A DNA stretch of 64,000 nucleotides. Source: JAMXLO01 sp963850535 (lineage in GTDB: Bacteria > Pseudomonadota > Alphaproteobacteria > Acetobacterales > Acetobacteraceae). Position numbers and translations under genes: made by a program. Each line of letters begins with the position of its first letter. Positions within the stretch are counted from its first letter, which is position 1. The stretch is from NCBI GenBank assembly GCA_963850535.1, contig CAWKMC010000040.1:62001-126000 (forward strand), read 5' to 3'. Of the stretch, positions 1 through 8,841 are shown one piece after another. Under the pieces are notes generated by a model. The model searched no databases. It saw only the letters and a program-made list of their open reading frames with translations, and was not told the DNA's origin.

Positions 1-59
1 GTCAGTTGCAACGCTGCCGCTGCTACGAGAACGCGATGAATAGCAATGCGTGGCATCAT
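1..59 (-). CDS. N-terminus of a probable exported protein, cut by the window edge
   Basis: Reading leftwards from the ATG at 59, the frame stays open to the window edge and encodes about 20 residues starting MMPRIAIHRVLVAAAALQL. A basic start followed by an Ala/Leu/Val stretch is what a signal peptide looks like. A GGAG sequence sits seven bases upstream of the ATG, which supports translation. The gene lies downstream of the secreted protein gene at 104-652 on the same strand, so the two may be co-transcribed. The mature protein lies outside the window and its function cannot be judged. Confidence 0.45.
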   Translation of the reverse strand, partial: MMPRIAIHRVLVAAAALQL

Positions 60-103
60 TTGCTCCATCGGACTTTTGTCGGGTACCGGGCTGATCGCGG
101 TTC

Positions 104-652
104 TCACCGCCGCCCGAAGATCCTCTCGCCGTCCTGCGTGATTTGTGCTGCCAAATCGCAGCCAGAGATGCAGTCGGGATTGCCCGGGATCATCGCCACA
201 TGGAGCGAGGTACCCACAATGCGGAAGGTTCTTCCGCGGTCACCTACGACGATCACGAATGTGGTGCTCAGATTCGGCTGACTCATCGTGCCCGCGCCGG
301 TGCAATCGGGGTTTATGTGATAGGTGCCGGTCTGCGATGTAAATCCGTCGGGTGTCAGACCGGCCGTCCCCGGCGGGACATTTGGCGAGCCGTCGCGCAT
401 CGCAAAGTTCAGGTCGGTGAAGTTGCCTTGCCCATCGAAGCTATAGACGGCGATGCCGTCTGCAAGGCTCTGCGTGGGAAAGGGGATCGAAATTGGTGGA
501 TTGCCGCTGAGCAAGCCCAGCCGCACTGTGTGGAAGCTGGCGTCGTAGTCGCCGTTCAGCATGGCGGTTGAACACTCCTGCGCCGCGGCGACGCCACAAG
601 CCACCAGCAACATGATGGCTGCCGATATCAGTTTCGCTCTCGGGCCCGACAT
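104..652 (-). CDS. Secreted hypothetical protein with signal peptide
   Basis: The 182-residue product starts with a clear signal peptide: MSGPRAKL, a hydrophobic stretch ISAAIMLLVACGVAAA and a probable cleavage site before QECST. The ATG at 652 follows a GGGGAGA ribosome-binding site. The mature part has about four cysteines (ECSTA, DCTGAG, DCISGCD) that could form disulfides in the periplasm, and a pattern of short polar beta-strand-like segments. I do not recognise the family; no catalytic motif is visible. It is transcribed away from the regulator at 900, with about 250 bases of shared upstream DNA in which I see no other feature. Confidence 0.7.
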   Translation of the reverse strand: MSGPRAKLISAAIMLLVACGVAAAQECSTAMLNGDYDASFHTVRLGLLSGNPPISIPFPTQSLADGIAVYSFDGQGNFTDLNFAMRDGSPNVPPGTAGLTPDGFTSQTGTYHINPDCTGAGTMSQPNLSTTFVIVVGDRGRTFRIVGTSLHVAMIPGNPDCISGCDLAAQITQDGERIFGRR

Positions 653-899
653 ACTCGTTCTCCCCGTTCTGTTGTGTTCTGGTGGGGCTATGGGTTGGTG
701 CAGGGCTAAACCGCAATCCCTGGTCGACTAATGCTGGGCTAAATTGCGATTAGCAGGCGCTAAACGTTGCCAAGCGGGTCGGCCACGGATGCCGCCCGGG
801 GCCGGGTTTGATCGGGCCGGGTAGTGACGCCCTTCACAACGTGTTGGGTTGCTGCCAGCTTATGTTTCACGATCGCGCGTCGCTTGGGGGAGGCGAGGC

Positions 900-3101
900 A
901 TGGATGCGCCCGTCGCCGGCGAGACGCTGGTGTTCGAGGGGTGGCGGTTCGACGCGCGAGCCGGCGATCTGCTGCGTGAGGGTCCCGACGGGGTCTGGGT
1001 GCCGGTCGCCATCGGCACGCGTGCGCGCAACATCCTGGCGCTTCTGCTGCAACGGCCAAATGCGCTCGTGTCCAAGGAAGCGATCATGGATGCGGCCTGG
1101 CCGAACGTCACCGTGGAGCCGAACAATCTGACCGTGCAGATCGCCGCGCTGCGGCGCATTCTGGACGAGGGCCGGACGAACGGCAGCTGCATCGAGACGG
1201 TGCCGGGGCGGGGCTATCGGTTCGTCCCTCGCGTGGGGCATCAGTCCGAGGCGCTGCCCGATCCAATGTTGGGGCCGGTTACGTTGGGGCCGGTTGCCGG
1301 GCCGCTGGCGCTGGGCTGGCTCGCGCTATGGCCGCCGCGGCGGGTTCGGCTCTGGTCGGTGGCGGCCTGTGCCGCTGCGATGGCGGCGCTGCTGGCGGTT
1401 GCGGCATGGCCTGGCGGCCGGTTCGTCGGACAGTCATCGCCTCCGCGGCTGTCGCTTGTCGTGCTGCCGTTCCAGAACCTGAGCGGCAGCACCGCAGATG
1501 ACTATCTGGCCGACGGCATCACCGACGATCTGACCACCGAACTCGCGCACATTGTGGGCGCTCGGGTCGTTGCGCGTGAAACCGCCCGGAACCTCAAGCG
1601 CCAGGCCGACGATGTGAGGGCGGTCGGCAAGCAACTCGGCGTGCGCTATGTGATCGAGGGCGGCGTCCGCCGGCTGGGCAGGGTGCTCCACGCCAATGTG
1701 CGGCTCGTTTCCGTCGAAACCGCGGAGAACCTCTGGTCGGACCGGTTGGACGAGGCGATCGGCGAGGGGCTGGCCGGGCAAGAGCACATCGTCATGCGCA
1801 TGGGTGACCAGCTCGCAATCAACATGGTCGAGATCGAGAGCGCGCGCAGCCTCCGTGAACGCCCGACCAACCCGGATGCGTTCGATCTCATCCTGCGTGC
1901 GCGCTCGATCCGGCACCTGCCGGAGAGTCCGCAACGCAACGAGCAGGTGCGGACGCTGTCCGAGCGTGCGCTCGCGCTGGATCCCACATCGCTCTATGCC
2001 ATGACCGACGTCGCTTACGCCCTGACCGACGCGGCGGCCGAGCAGGGCTGGGCCAGCCTTGCGGAGATGGAGCGAGCCGGACGTCTGCTGGACGAGGCAC
2101 GGGCGCGCGCGCCCGCCGCGGACTTTGTGCTCAACACCTACGTCTTTTGGCTGCGCACGGTGGGCCGTTGTCCGGAAACCATCGAACTGGCCCAACGCGC
2201 ACTCGAGGCCGAGCCGAAGCGCATGCGGGTGTGGACCGGGATCTATAATGAACTCGCCACGTGCAAGCTTTGGGCAGGGCATGCCGACCAGGCGTTGGCC
2301 CTGCACGCCGAGGCGGATCGTTTGAATCCGTATAGTCCCTGGAAATTCGTCCGCTATCACCAGATGGGCAAGGCGTCGCTGCTGTTGGGGCGCGAGCAGG
2401 ATGGCATCGCCTTCCTGGAGCGTGCAATCGCGATGAATCGAAACGACCAATGGGCGCACCGCTGGCTTGCGGCGGCCTATGCGCTGGCCGGACGGGTCGA
2501 TGAGGCGAAGCGCAGCCTCGGCGAGGCGAATCGACTTTGGCCATACAACACGGTGCGCGGCTTCAGCGCCGGCTCGAACGCCTACGCCGTTCAGACGGCG
2601 CGCTTCAGGGAGGCGTTGCGGCTGGCCGGCGAGCGCGACCACGCCGACGAGGACGCGGATTTCGGCTTGCCGCCGGACGGCGCTCTGCACAATGAGGTCG
2701 CCGGGCGCACACCGGTGTCGGTGTTGGGTGCCAGCACGATTCGCACCGCGGAGCTTGCTCATATGATTGCCGAATCCCGACCGGTCATCGTCGATACGAT
2801 GTCAGTGTCGAGCGGCCAGTCGATCCGTGGCGCCGTAGGGCTGAAGTTTGCCGGATTGGGCGGCAGTCTCGATGACGCTGCACAGGTTCGTCTGGCCAGG
2901 AAGATGCGCGAACTTACTGCCGGGGACCTCGGCCGGCCGATCGTGGCAGTTGGTTGGAACTCGGAGCGTTTTGACGGGCGCAATCTGGCGCTGCGTCTCG
3001 TCGCGTTGGGGTATACCCACGTCTACTGGTATCGCAGCGGCCGCGAGGCGTGGGAGGTGGCGGGCCTGCCGGAAGGACCACTTAACGCGCAGGAATGGTA
3101 A
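900..3101 (+). CDS. Winged-helix / TolB-like / TPR membrane regulator with a C-terminal rhodanese-like domain
   Basis: The 733-residue protein begins with an OmpR-type winged-helix DNA-binding domain (residues about 5-108, ending ETVPGRGYRF). One membrane span follows at about 150-170, then a TolB-N-like module (about 182-300, LVVLPFQNLSG and GVRYVIEGGVRR) and a TPR region (about 330-590). This is the CadC-like plan, in which a membrane-anchored DNA-binding protein senses the periplasm. Unusually, residues about 605-733 resemble a rhodanese domain (PVIVDT, IRGAVGL, ALGYTHVYWYRSG, AWEVAGLP) but the expected catalytic-loop cysteine is absent; the loop reads VAVGWNSERFDGRN. The ATG at 900 is preferred over an upstream in-frame start at 849 because GGGGGAGG lies just before it. 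Target genes are unknown; the divergent secreted protein gene is one candidate. Confidence 0.85.
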   Translation: MDAPVAGETLVFEGWRFDARAGDLLREGPDGVWVPVAIGTRARNILALLLQRPNALVSKEAIMDAAWPNVTVEPNNLTVQIAALRRILDEGRTNGSCIETVPGRGYRFVPRVGHQSEALPDPMLGPVTLGPVAGPLALGWLALWPPRRVRLWSVAACAAAMAALLAVAAWPGGRFVGQSSPPRLSLVVLPFQNLSGSTADDYLADGITDDLTTELAHIVGARVVARETARNLKRQADDVRAVGKQLGVRYVIEGGVRRLGRVLHANVRLVSVETAENLWSDRLDEAIGEGLAGQEHIVMRMGDQLAINMVEIESARSLRERPTNPDAFDLILRARSIRHLPESPQRNEQVRTLSERALALDPTSLYAMTDVAYALTDAAAEQGWASLAEMERAGRLLDEARARAPAADFVLNTYVFWLRTVGRCPETIELAQRALEAEPKRMRVWTGIYNELATCKLWAGHADQALALHAEADRLNPYSPWKFVRYHQMGKASLLLGREQDGIAFLERAIAMNRNDQWAHRWLAAAYALAGRVDEAKRSLGEANRLWPYNTVRGFSAGSNAYAVQTARFREALRLAGERDHADEDADFGLPPDGALHNEVAGRTPVSVLGASTIRTAELAHMIAESRPVIVDTMSVSSGQSIRGAVGLKFAGLGGSLDDAAQVRLARKMRELTAGDLGRPIVAVGWNSERFDGRNLALRLVALGYTHVYWYRSGREAWEVAGLPEGPLNAQEW

Positions 3102-3189
3102 CGTTCGCACGCGCCGTGCTGCGAGGGATATCGACAATGCGGTGAAATGCCTTACTGGTCCACTGTCCGCCTACGGGTGGAGGTAGCCG

Positions 3190-4767
3190 TCAGGTCTTCT
3201 TCAGGTTCCAGTGCAGAATGCCCGGCGCCTTGACGATATCGACGATATTGTTGCGGAACGCGGTCGGATAGAACCACTGGCCGATGGGAATGAACGGGAC
3301 CTGCTCGAACGCATAGCTCTGCATGTCTTCACAGATTTTCTTCTGAGCCGCGAGATCCGATGCATCGAACCATAAATCGCGCAATGCCTCCATCTTCGGA
3401 TCAGTAGGCCAACCGAACCACGCGCCACTGCCATTGCCACGAATTGGGAAGTGCCCTCCGGGATCGGCGACCGATAGGCCAGACCAGGATGTGCAGAAAG
3501 CATTCCAGCCGCCCTTATCTGGCGGCTCGCGCGATGCGCGGCGCGCGACCAGCGTCGACCAGTCCATCGCCGCGTAGTTGACCTTGATGCCGACCTTCTC
3601 GAACACCGAACGCGTCACCTGCGCGATCTGCTCCAATGCAGGCTGATCGGTCGGCGACATCAGCAGGACAGGCTCGCCCTTGTAGCCGCTTTCGCCGACC
3701 AGCCGCTTCGCCTTTTCTACATCGCGCGGGCCGGTGAGCGCATCGATTCCGGCCATGTTCGCCATGGCGCTGCCGACGGTAAAGAAACCAGCCGGCAATT
3801 TGCCGAGGTCGGATTGTTCCCCGATGACCGCTGCGAGAAATTCGCGTTGGTCGATGGCTGGCAAGATGGCGCGCAGCAGCTTGCGATTATCGAAGGGCGG
3901 GAAAAGGAAATTCGGCCGGATGATGCCAAGCCAGCCAAGAGGATCGTAGACGGCCACCGCGACGCCGGGACTCTTCTTCAGCATCGGCACCAGGTCGATC
4001 AGCGGCACATGCACCCAATCGACTTCACCCGTCTGCAGCGCCGCGGCAGCGGTCGCGCCATCGGGCATCACGGTGTGCTCGACGCGATCGACATACACGC
4101 GCTTGCCGCCCGCGTAGAAATCTGCCGGCTCGTCGCGTGGCACGTATTTGTCGTTTTTCACCCAGGCAGCACGCGCGCCCGCGATCCAGTCATCTTTGAC
4201 GAACTTGAACGGGCCGGAACCTGTTGGATCGGTAATCTGCTTGAAGGGATCAGTCTTCGCGATCCGTTCCGGCATGATGAAGCATCCGGACACACCGAGC
4301 GCGTACAGGATCGTGGAGAACGGTTTCTTCAGATGGATCACGAAGCGCTTGTCATCCAGCGCTGTCATTTCATCGGTAGCCGCACCAAGTGCCTGGCCCC
4401 ACGCCGCCCGCTTGGACCAGCGATCGATGGACGCAATGCAATCGGTCGATCGCACTTTCTCACCGTCGTGGAACAATAGCCCGTCTCGCAGTGTGAAGGT
4501 CCAAGTCCGGTTATCGCCCGACACGTTGTGTCCAGCGACCATTTGCGGGCGCGGCGTGAGCGACAGATCTACGCCGTACAACGTATCGTAGACCATATAG
4601 CCATGATTGATCGCGACAGTGGCGGTGGTCCAGATAGGGTCGATGCTGGCTAAATTCGCTTCGGGTGCGCAGCGCAACACCTTGGCACTGCCCTGAGCAA
4701 TGGCCGGGGCGGCGAGTGTGCCGGCCAGCGCGGCTGTCGAGGCTTTGAGCAACGTCCTGCGATACAT
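3190..4767 (-). CDS. ABC transporter periplasmic solute-binding protein, SBP_bac_5 (peptide/nickel) family
   Basis: The 525-residue protein has a twin-arginine-type export signal (YRRTLLKAS, then a hydrophobic stretch ending APAIAQG) and the full length of a family 5 solute-binding protein. Recognisable blocks are YDTLYGVD, an HDGEKVRSTDC segment, GSGPFKF and a C-terminal FIPIGQWF. Members bind peptides, nickel chelates, opines or other small solutes for DppBCDF-type importers. No permease or ATPase gene lies beside it, so it is an orphan binding protein and the substrate cannot be inferred. A short fragment resembling a nickel transporter lies directly upstream, a suggestive but weak link. 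Family assignment is firm. Confidence 0.9.
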   Translation of the reverse strand: MYRRTLLKASTAALAGTLAAPAIAQGSAKVLRCAPEANLASIDPIWTTATVAINHGYMVYDTLYGVDLSLTPRPQMVAGHNVSGDNRTWTFTLRDGLLFHDGEKVRSTDCIASIDRWSKRAAWGQALGAATDEMTALDDKRFVIHLKKPFSTILYALGVSGCFIMPERIAKTDPFKQITDPTGSGPFKFVKDDWIAGARAAWVKNDKYVPRDEPADFYAGGKRVYVDRVEHTVMPDGATAAAALQTGEVDWVHVPLIDLVPMLKKSPGVAVAVYDPLGWLGIIRPNFLFPPFDNRKLLRAILPAIDQREFLAAVIGEQSDLGKLPAGFFTVGSAMANMAGIDALTGPRDVEKAKRLVGESGYKGEPVLLMSPTDQPALEQIAQVTRSVFEKVGIKVNYAAMDWSTLVARRASREPPDKGGWNAFCTSWSGLSVADPGGHFPIRGNGSGAWFGWPTDPKMEALRDLWFDASDLAAQKKICEDMQSYAFEQVPFIPIGQWFYPTAFRNNIVDIVKAPGILHWNLKKT

Positions 4768-4807
4768 ATCCTATCTCCCAAGCTCGGTTGCTGAACGGCC
4801 TCCCGGT

Positions 4808-4993
4808 TCTCATTATGACAAACTTGTCGCCAATCAAGCCAAGTGTCTCGATGCCGCCGATGAAGAAAGCGACGACGATCGAGGCGGCAATAATCAGCCA
4901 GGCAGCGAGGTTGCCGACCAACAGCAATCCGTATGTCATCGCCAGCTTGGTGGATGCCCGCGATGGCCTGTCGTCGAACGGGTTGGGCGGCAT
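4808..4993 (-). pseudogene. Remnant resembling the C-terminal part of a NiCoT (HoxN/NixA) nickel/cobalt transporter
   Basis: On the minus strand between the binding-protein gene and the dioxygenase gene, a frame starting at 4993 encodes about 60 residues with two hydrophobic stretches, including LLLVGNLAAWLIIAASIVV and the block IGGIETLGLIGDKF. An IGGIE-x-LGL pattern followed by a charged turn is characteristic of the penultimate helix region of NiCoT permeases. Full-length family members have about eight helices and over 300 residues, so both ends are missing here. After FVIMRTG the frame loses any resemblance. I infer a decayed fragment; a short unrelated membrane peptide is the alternative. 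Confidence 0.4.
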
Positions 4994-6046
4994 TCAGCCG
5001 GCTTCGAACACGGCAAATGCCTTGGGCGCACCGTAGATGTAGGTTTCCGCAAGATCGGTCCACACCGGGCGGCGGCCGAGTTCCGTCATCGCGCCAGCCA
5101 CGCACACCCAGTTCAGCAACTCCTGCTGCCCGGCATCTTCCAACTGCGCCATAGTCAGCGCCCGCCAGCGATCCAATTGGCCGTCGCGCATTTCCTCGAA
5201 ACGCGCCCGGTCGGATACGAGGTCGGGATAAAGATAATGGTGCTTTGCGGTCAGGAAGGAATGCGACCAGCTCGATGAGGCCATGACGGCGACGCGCCAG
5301 GGCGAGGCGCGCAGAGCACGCGCGGTGGCGGCGCCAAGATCGAAGCAGCGGGCAGGCGATGGCCCAGGCGGATCGGGTTCGTCCGATCCGGTGCCATCGA
5401 TATGAGCAAAGGCACCGCGCTTGGAGATTGCCGAAGTACCGTAGCAATTGACGTGGAACGGCACGATCGGCCAGGGCAGGCCTTCACGGTCATTGTCGAG
5501 CAGCAGCAACGCATTGATGAATGCGTGCGGCAGCCCGGCTTCGTGTCGCATCGTGTAGGCGTAGCTGATGTCGAACCCCTGTTCGATCAGTGAGCGCGCA
5601 AGATAGCGGCCGCCGGCGCGATGTCCGATGTGCCGCACCACGGTATCCCCCGGTTCGCCCCAGGCATTTGCCGCACCACTGCGGTGGTAGGGATGCGATT
5701 CGATCGCGTCGAGTGCGAATACACAGAATGGCGCAACGCCATCTTCGCGGAAGTTTTCGTATTGGTCGTCGCCGAAGATCAGCAGGAAGTCCGGGTTGAA
5801 CGCATCGAGCGCGGCGCGGACGGCGCGGAACCCCTCCATCGCGCGGTGGCGATGTGCCGGTGCAGCCTCACCGGCCTGATGCGTGGCCCATTCCTGCTGC
5901 ATCGCCACTGGCCAGTTGGCGGGATTGGTGGAGGATGGCGGCACACGCGGGTTCTTCAGCAGGTGCTCGAAGATCCCCGCCATGCGGGCATCGTCGCCGA
6001 CCAGCAGCGGCGAGTGGGTTGCTCCCAGTCCAAGAATCTCCGCCAT
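4994..6046 (-). CDS. LigB-type (class III) extradiol ring-cleavage dioxygenase
   Basis: The 350-residue product belongs to the protocatechuate 4,5-dioxygenase beta-subunit / LigB superfamily, non-haem Fe(II) enzymes that open catechol-type rings. The N-terminal metal site is seen in GLGATHSPLL; DFLLIFGDDQYENF, the HPYHRSG region and the C-terminal SSSWSHSFLT (second half of the pocket) also fit the family. ATG 6046 is chosen over the upstream start at 6088 because AGGGGGAA lies just before it and the protein then begins MAEILGLGATHS as in relatives. The substrate cannot be fixed from sequence. Its neighbours are transport genes on both sides, and the phnD operon starts divergently 137 bases away. 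Confidence 0.85.
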   Translation of the reverse strand: MAEILGLGATHSPLLVGDDARMAGIFEHLLKNPRVPPSSTNPANWPVAMQQEWATHQAGEAAPAHRHRAMEGFRAVRAALDAFNPDFLLIFGDDQYENFREDGVAPFCVFALDAIESHPYHRSGAANAWGEPGDTVVRHIGHRAGGRYLARSLIEQGFDISYAYTMRHEAGLPHAFINALLLLDNDREGLPWPIVPFHVNCYGTSAISKRGAFAHIDGTGSDEPDPPGPSPARCFDLGAATARALRASPWRVAVMASSSWSHSFLTAKHHYLYPDLVSDRARFEEMRDGQLDRWRALTMAQLEDAGQQELLNWVCVAGAMTELGRRPVWTDLAETYIYGAPKAFAVFEAG

Positions 6047-6183
6047 CGGTTCCCCCTGGTTCGGTTCTGCTATCGTCCAGCCTATCACCGGCGGCTGGGC
6101 AGGCAGAAGTGGCGTTGATCCGATCTGGGCGCGGCCGATTGCACGTGGGATATTCGGCCGCGTTGCTGCAGACGGTGCATTAA

Positions 6184-7140
6184 ATGATCACTCGACGAGG
6201 TGCGGCCGCCGGGCTTGGCACCCTGCTGCTGGCGCGGCGCGCGCAAGCGCAGGAGATGCCGAAGCCCGGTAAGCGTGATTGGGCGAAGGAGATCCCGGTG
6301 ATGCGTATCGGGCTGCTCGGCGGCGAAAACGACGCCGATCGGCTGGCGCGCGTCGATGGCTATAAGAAGCTGATGGAGAGCACGTTCGAGGTGCCGGTGA
6401 AGCTGCTGGTCGCAGCCGACTACGCGGGAGTGATCCAGGCATTTGCCGCCAAGCAGCTCGAGACGGCGTATATGAGTCCCGCCGCCTATGCCTCAGCCTG
6501 GCTGGAGAGCGGCGGTGACGTCGTGCCGCTGGTGGTGACGCAGGAGCAGGACGGAAGCAACTCGTACGTGGCGGTGATGTATACACGCGCCGATAGCGGC
6601 ATCACCTCGCTTGATGATATGAAGGGGCATTCGCTGGCCTGGGCGGATCCAAACAGCGCGTCGGGGTATCTGATCCCGCGCGCCGAGTTCCGTGCGCAGG
6701 GAATCGATCCCGAGCCTGGCAAGTATTTTGGCCACACTGGCTTTGCCGGCGGCCATGAACAGGCGGTGGTCGCGGTGATGAACCATCAGTACGACGCGGG
6801 CGTCACCTGGACCTCCGGTGTCGGCGATCCGGCGCAAGGCTACACCCGCGGCAATCTGCGCATGATGGTCGACAAGCACATGCTGCAGATGCAGGACCTG
6901 CGCATCATCTGGAAGTCGCGGCCGATCCTGAACGGGCCGTTGACCGTTCGGAAGAGCACACCGGCGAGCTACCAGGCTGACATGCTGGCATTTCATCTCG
7001 CGCTGCCAACAGCTTATCCGGATGTGTATCACACGTTCGATATGGGCAGCGGCAAAGGTTGGGTGCCGGTGAAGCACGCCGACTTCCAGGTTTTCATCGA
7101 CATGCTGCAACAGGAGGCGGCGCAGCGACGGCATCGGTGA
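6184..7140 (+). CDS. phnD: Phosphonate-type ABC transporter solute-binding protein (PhnD-like)
   Basis: The 318-residue periplasmic protein carries a signal with adjacent arginines (MITRRGAAAG, then ARRAQAQE). It has PhnD family blocks: the glycine-rich first strand (RIGLLGGENDADR), YAGVIQAFAAKQLETAYMSP, a DPNSASGYLIPR loop that lines the ligand site, and KSRPILNGPLTVRK near the end. PhnD proteins bind phosphonates, but relatives bind phosphite or other oxyanions, so the ligand is not certain. It is the first gene of a three-gene operon with two permeases; its stop codon overlaps the GTG start of the first permease by four bases (GTGA), implying translational coupling. No C-P lyase genes are nearby. 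Confidence 0.88.
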   Translation: MITRRGAAAGLGTLLLARRAQAQEMPKPGKRDWAKEIPVMRIGLLGGENDADRLARVDGYKKLMESTFEVPVKLLVAADYAGVIQAFAAKQLETAYMSPAAYASAWLESGGDVVPLVVTQEQDGSNSYVAVMYTRADSGITSLDDMKGHSLAWADPNSASGYLIPRAEFRAQGIDPEPGKYFGHTGFAGGHEQAVVAVMNHQYDAGVTWTSGVGDPAQGYTRGNLRMMVDKHMLQMQDLRIIWKSRPILNGPLTVRKSTPASYQADMLAFHLALPTAYPDVYHTFDMGSGKGWVPVKHADFQVFIDMLQQEAAQRRHR

Positions 7141-8222
7141 GCGACGTCACCGCAGTCGAAGCAGCATTCCTGGCGCGCCGTCGGGCGCGGGTAGTCGGCG
7201 GCTTTGGCGCTGCCGTGGTCGTGTGCACGGCACTGCTGCTGTCGGCTTGGGTGTCAGAGGCCTATCCGTCGTCACTTCTCGCCGGCGCTCCGCGCATCGG
7301 CGAATATTTTGCGAAGCTGATCCCCGATCTGCGCCCACCGGTGCTGTTCGCCGGCACCGACACCCAGGGGTCGTTTGCCTACTGGATGTACCGCCTCGAC
7401 ATTTGGCTATGGCTGCTGTTCGAGACCAGCCAGATGGCCGCGCTGGCAACCTTCAGTGGCGCGGCGGTGGCGCTGCTGCTCTGCTTCCCGGCGGCGCGCA
7501 ATCTGGCGCCCAACAGGGCGGTCTATTTCGTCTTCCGACGACTGCTGGAACTGTTCCGCTCGGTGCCGGACATCGTCTATGCGTTGATCCTGGTTTGGAC
7601 CTTCGGTGTCGGTCCACTTGCCGGTATCCTGGCGATTGCGCTGCATACGGTGGGAGCACTCGGAAAACTGTTTGCCGAGGTGGTGGAGAATGCCGAGATG
7701 GGACCGTTGGACGCGATGCGCGGTGCAGGTGCAAACTGGGCGAAGAGCGTGCGCTTCGGTATCCTGCCGCAAGTGTTGCCGAATTTTCTGTCCTACGTGC
7801 TGCTGCGGTTCGAGATCAACGTTCGTGGCGCGACGGTGATTGGCTTTGTCGGCGCTGGCGGGATCGGACAAGAGCTCTATTCGGTGATCAGCTTCAACTA
7901 TTACCAGGAGATCGGCGCGATCATCGTGCTGATCATCCTGACGGTGAGTGCGATCGACCTGACGTCGGAGCGGCTGCGACGTACAGGCGATGCGCGGCCG
8001 AATATAGTCGATGGACACGCCAGTCGACATCGCCGCCATGCGCGTGCGCTTCCCGCGTGCCTTCGCCGCCACGCCTCTGACGCGCGTGCTGCGGTGGATC
8101 GGTGGGCTGCTGTTCGTCGCATGGCTGGTCGCGTTGTCGGTCTGGTTCGACATCACACCGGCGCGGCTATCGCGCGGTATGTCGGGGCTGTTTGTGATTC
8201 TGCGCCAGATGATCCCACCTAG
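7137..8222 (+). CDS. phnE: Phosphonate-type ABC transporter permease (PhnE-like) with abnormal C-terminal extension
   Basis: The GTG at 7137 overlaps the phnD stop and follows a CAGGAGGCGG ribosome-binding site. Residues up to about 285 form a standard inner-membrane permease with several hydrophobic helices and the EAA-like loop for the ATPase (GPLDAMRGAGANWAKSVRFG). VGAGGIGQELY and DLTSERLRR mark the usual end of a PhnE. The frame then fails to stop and runs about 70 residues of Arg/Ala/His-rich sequence through the start of the next permease gene, an overlap of 212 bases. A TAG at 8005-8007, one frame away, would close the gene at the normal place, so a single-base indel near 8000 probably removed the stop. 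The membrane core looks functional. Confidence 0.85.
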   Translation: MSDVTAVEAAFLARRRARVVGGFGAAVVVCTALLLSAWVSEAYPSSLLAGAPRIGEYFAKLIPDLRPPVLFAGTDTQGSFAYWMYRLDIWLWLLFETSQMAALATFSGAAVALLLCFPAARNLAPNRAVYFVFRRLLELFRSVPDIVYALILVWTFGVGPLAGILAIALHTVGALGKLFAEVVENAEMGPLDAMRGAGANWAKSVRFGILPQVLPNFLSYVLLRFEINVRGATVIGFVGAGGIGQELYSVISFNYYQEIGAIIVLIILTVSAIDLTSERLRRTGDARPNIVDGHASRHRRHARALPACLRRHASDARAAVDRWAAVRRMAGRVVGLVRHHTGAAIARYVGAVCDSAPDDPT

Positions 8223-8838
8223 CCCGGGCACGCAGTGGCAGGACATCTTGCAAGGCTTGGCACAGAGCGTGGCAATGGCGTTCCTTGGGACGTTCGTCGC
8301 TGCGGTGATTGCACTGCCATTGGGTTTTCTTGGTGCACGCAACGTGCTGGTGAATGCGCTGGCACATTTCTCGATCCGCCGAGTGTTCGACGGGTTCCGC
8401 GGGGTGGATCAACTCATCTGGGCGTTGGCGTTCGTGCGCGCGGTGGGGTTGGGTCCGCTGGCCGGGGTGATGGCGATCGCCGCGGCAGATATCTGCGTGC
8501 TGGCGAAGTTGTTTGCCGAGGCGATTGAAAACGCCGACCCACGGCAGACCGACGCGGTGACGGCGGGCGGCGGCACGCGACTGCTGGAAATCCGCTACGG
8601 ACTGTTGCCGCAGGTGCTGCCGGTGCTGCTGGCGCAGGTGCTGTATTCATTCGAGAGCAACACACGCAGCGCAGCGATACTCGGTGTGGTGGGAGCGGGC
8701 GGAATCGGGCTGCAGATCGCCGAAAGGATCAAGGTGCGATACTGGGATGAGGTGTCGTTCATCATCATCCTGATCCTGCTGACGGTCGCGGTGATCGATC
8801 AGCTGTCGGCACGGGTAAGGCGACGATTGATCGGCTGA
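8011..8838 (+). CDS. phnE: Second phosphonate-type ABC transporter permease (PhnE-like)
   Basis: This 275-residue integral membrane protein is paralogous to the preceding permease, sharing FVRAVGLGPLAGVMAI, the ATPase-contact loop (ENADPRQTDAVTAGGGTRLL), VVGAGGIGLQI and a C-terminal DQLSARVRRRLIG. Two PhnE-type subunits encoded in tandem usually form a heterodimeric channel with PhnD as binding protein. The ATP-hydrolysing subunit (PhnC) expected in such operons is not encoded here: the next gene is convergent and unrelated, so the ATPase must be encoded elsewhere. It ends three bases before the convergent cyclase gene. Confidence 0.9.
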   Translation: MDTPVDIAAMRVRFPRAFAATPLTRVLRWIGGLLFVAWLVALSVWFDITPARLSRGMSGLFVILRQMIPPSPGTQWQDILQGLAQSVAMAFLGTFVAAVIALPLGFLGARNVLVNALAHFSIRRVFDGFRGVDQLIWALAFVRAVGLGPLAGVMAIAAADICVLAKLFAEAIENADPRQTDAVTAGGGTRLLEIRYGLLPQVLPVLLAQVLYSFESNTRSAAILGVVGAGGIGLQIAERIKVRYWDEVSFIIILILLTVAVIDQLSARVRRRLIG

Positions 8839-8841
8839 GCG

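Noticed and set aside
1434..2762. Long open frame (442 codons) on the minus strand
   Set aside because: It is fully antisense to the winged-helix/TPR regulator and has no recognisable domain; long shadow frames are expected at this GC content.
6184..8838. Phosphonate degradation locus
   Set aside because: Only transport genes are present; no C-P lyase, phosphonatase or regulator lies nearby.
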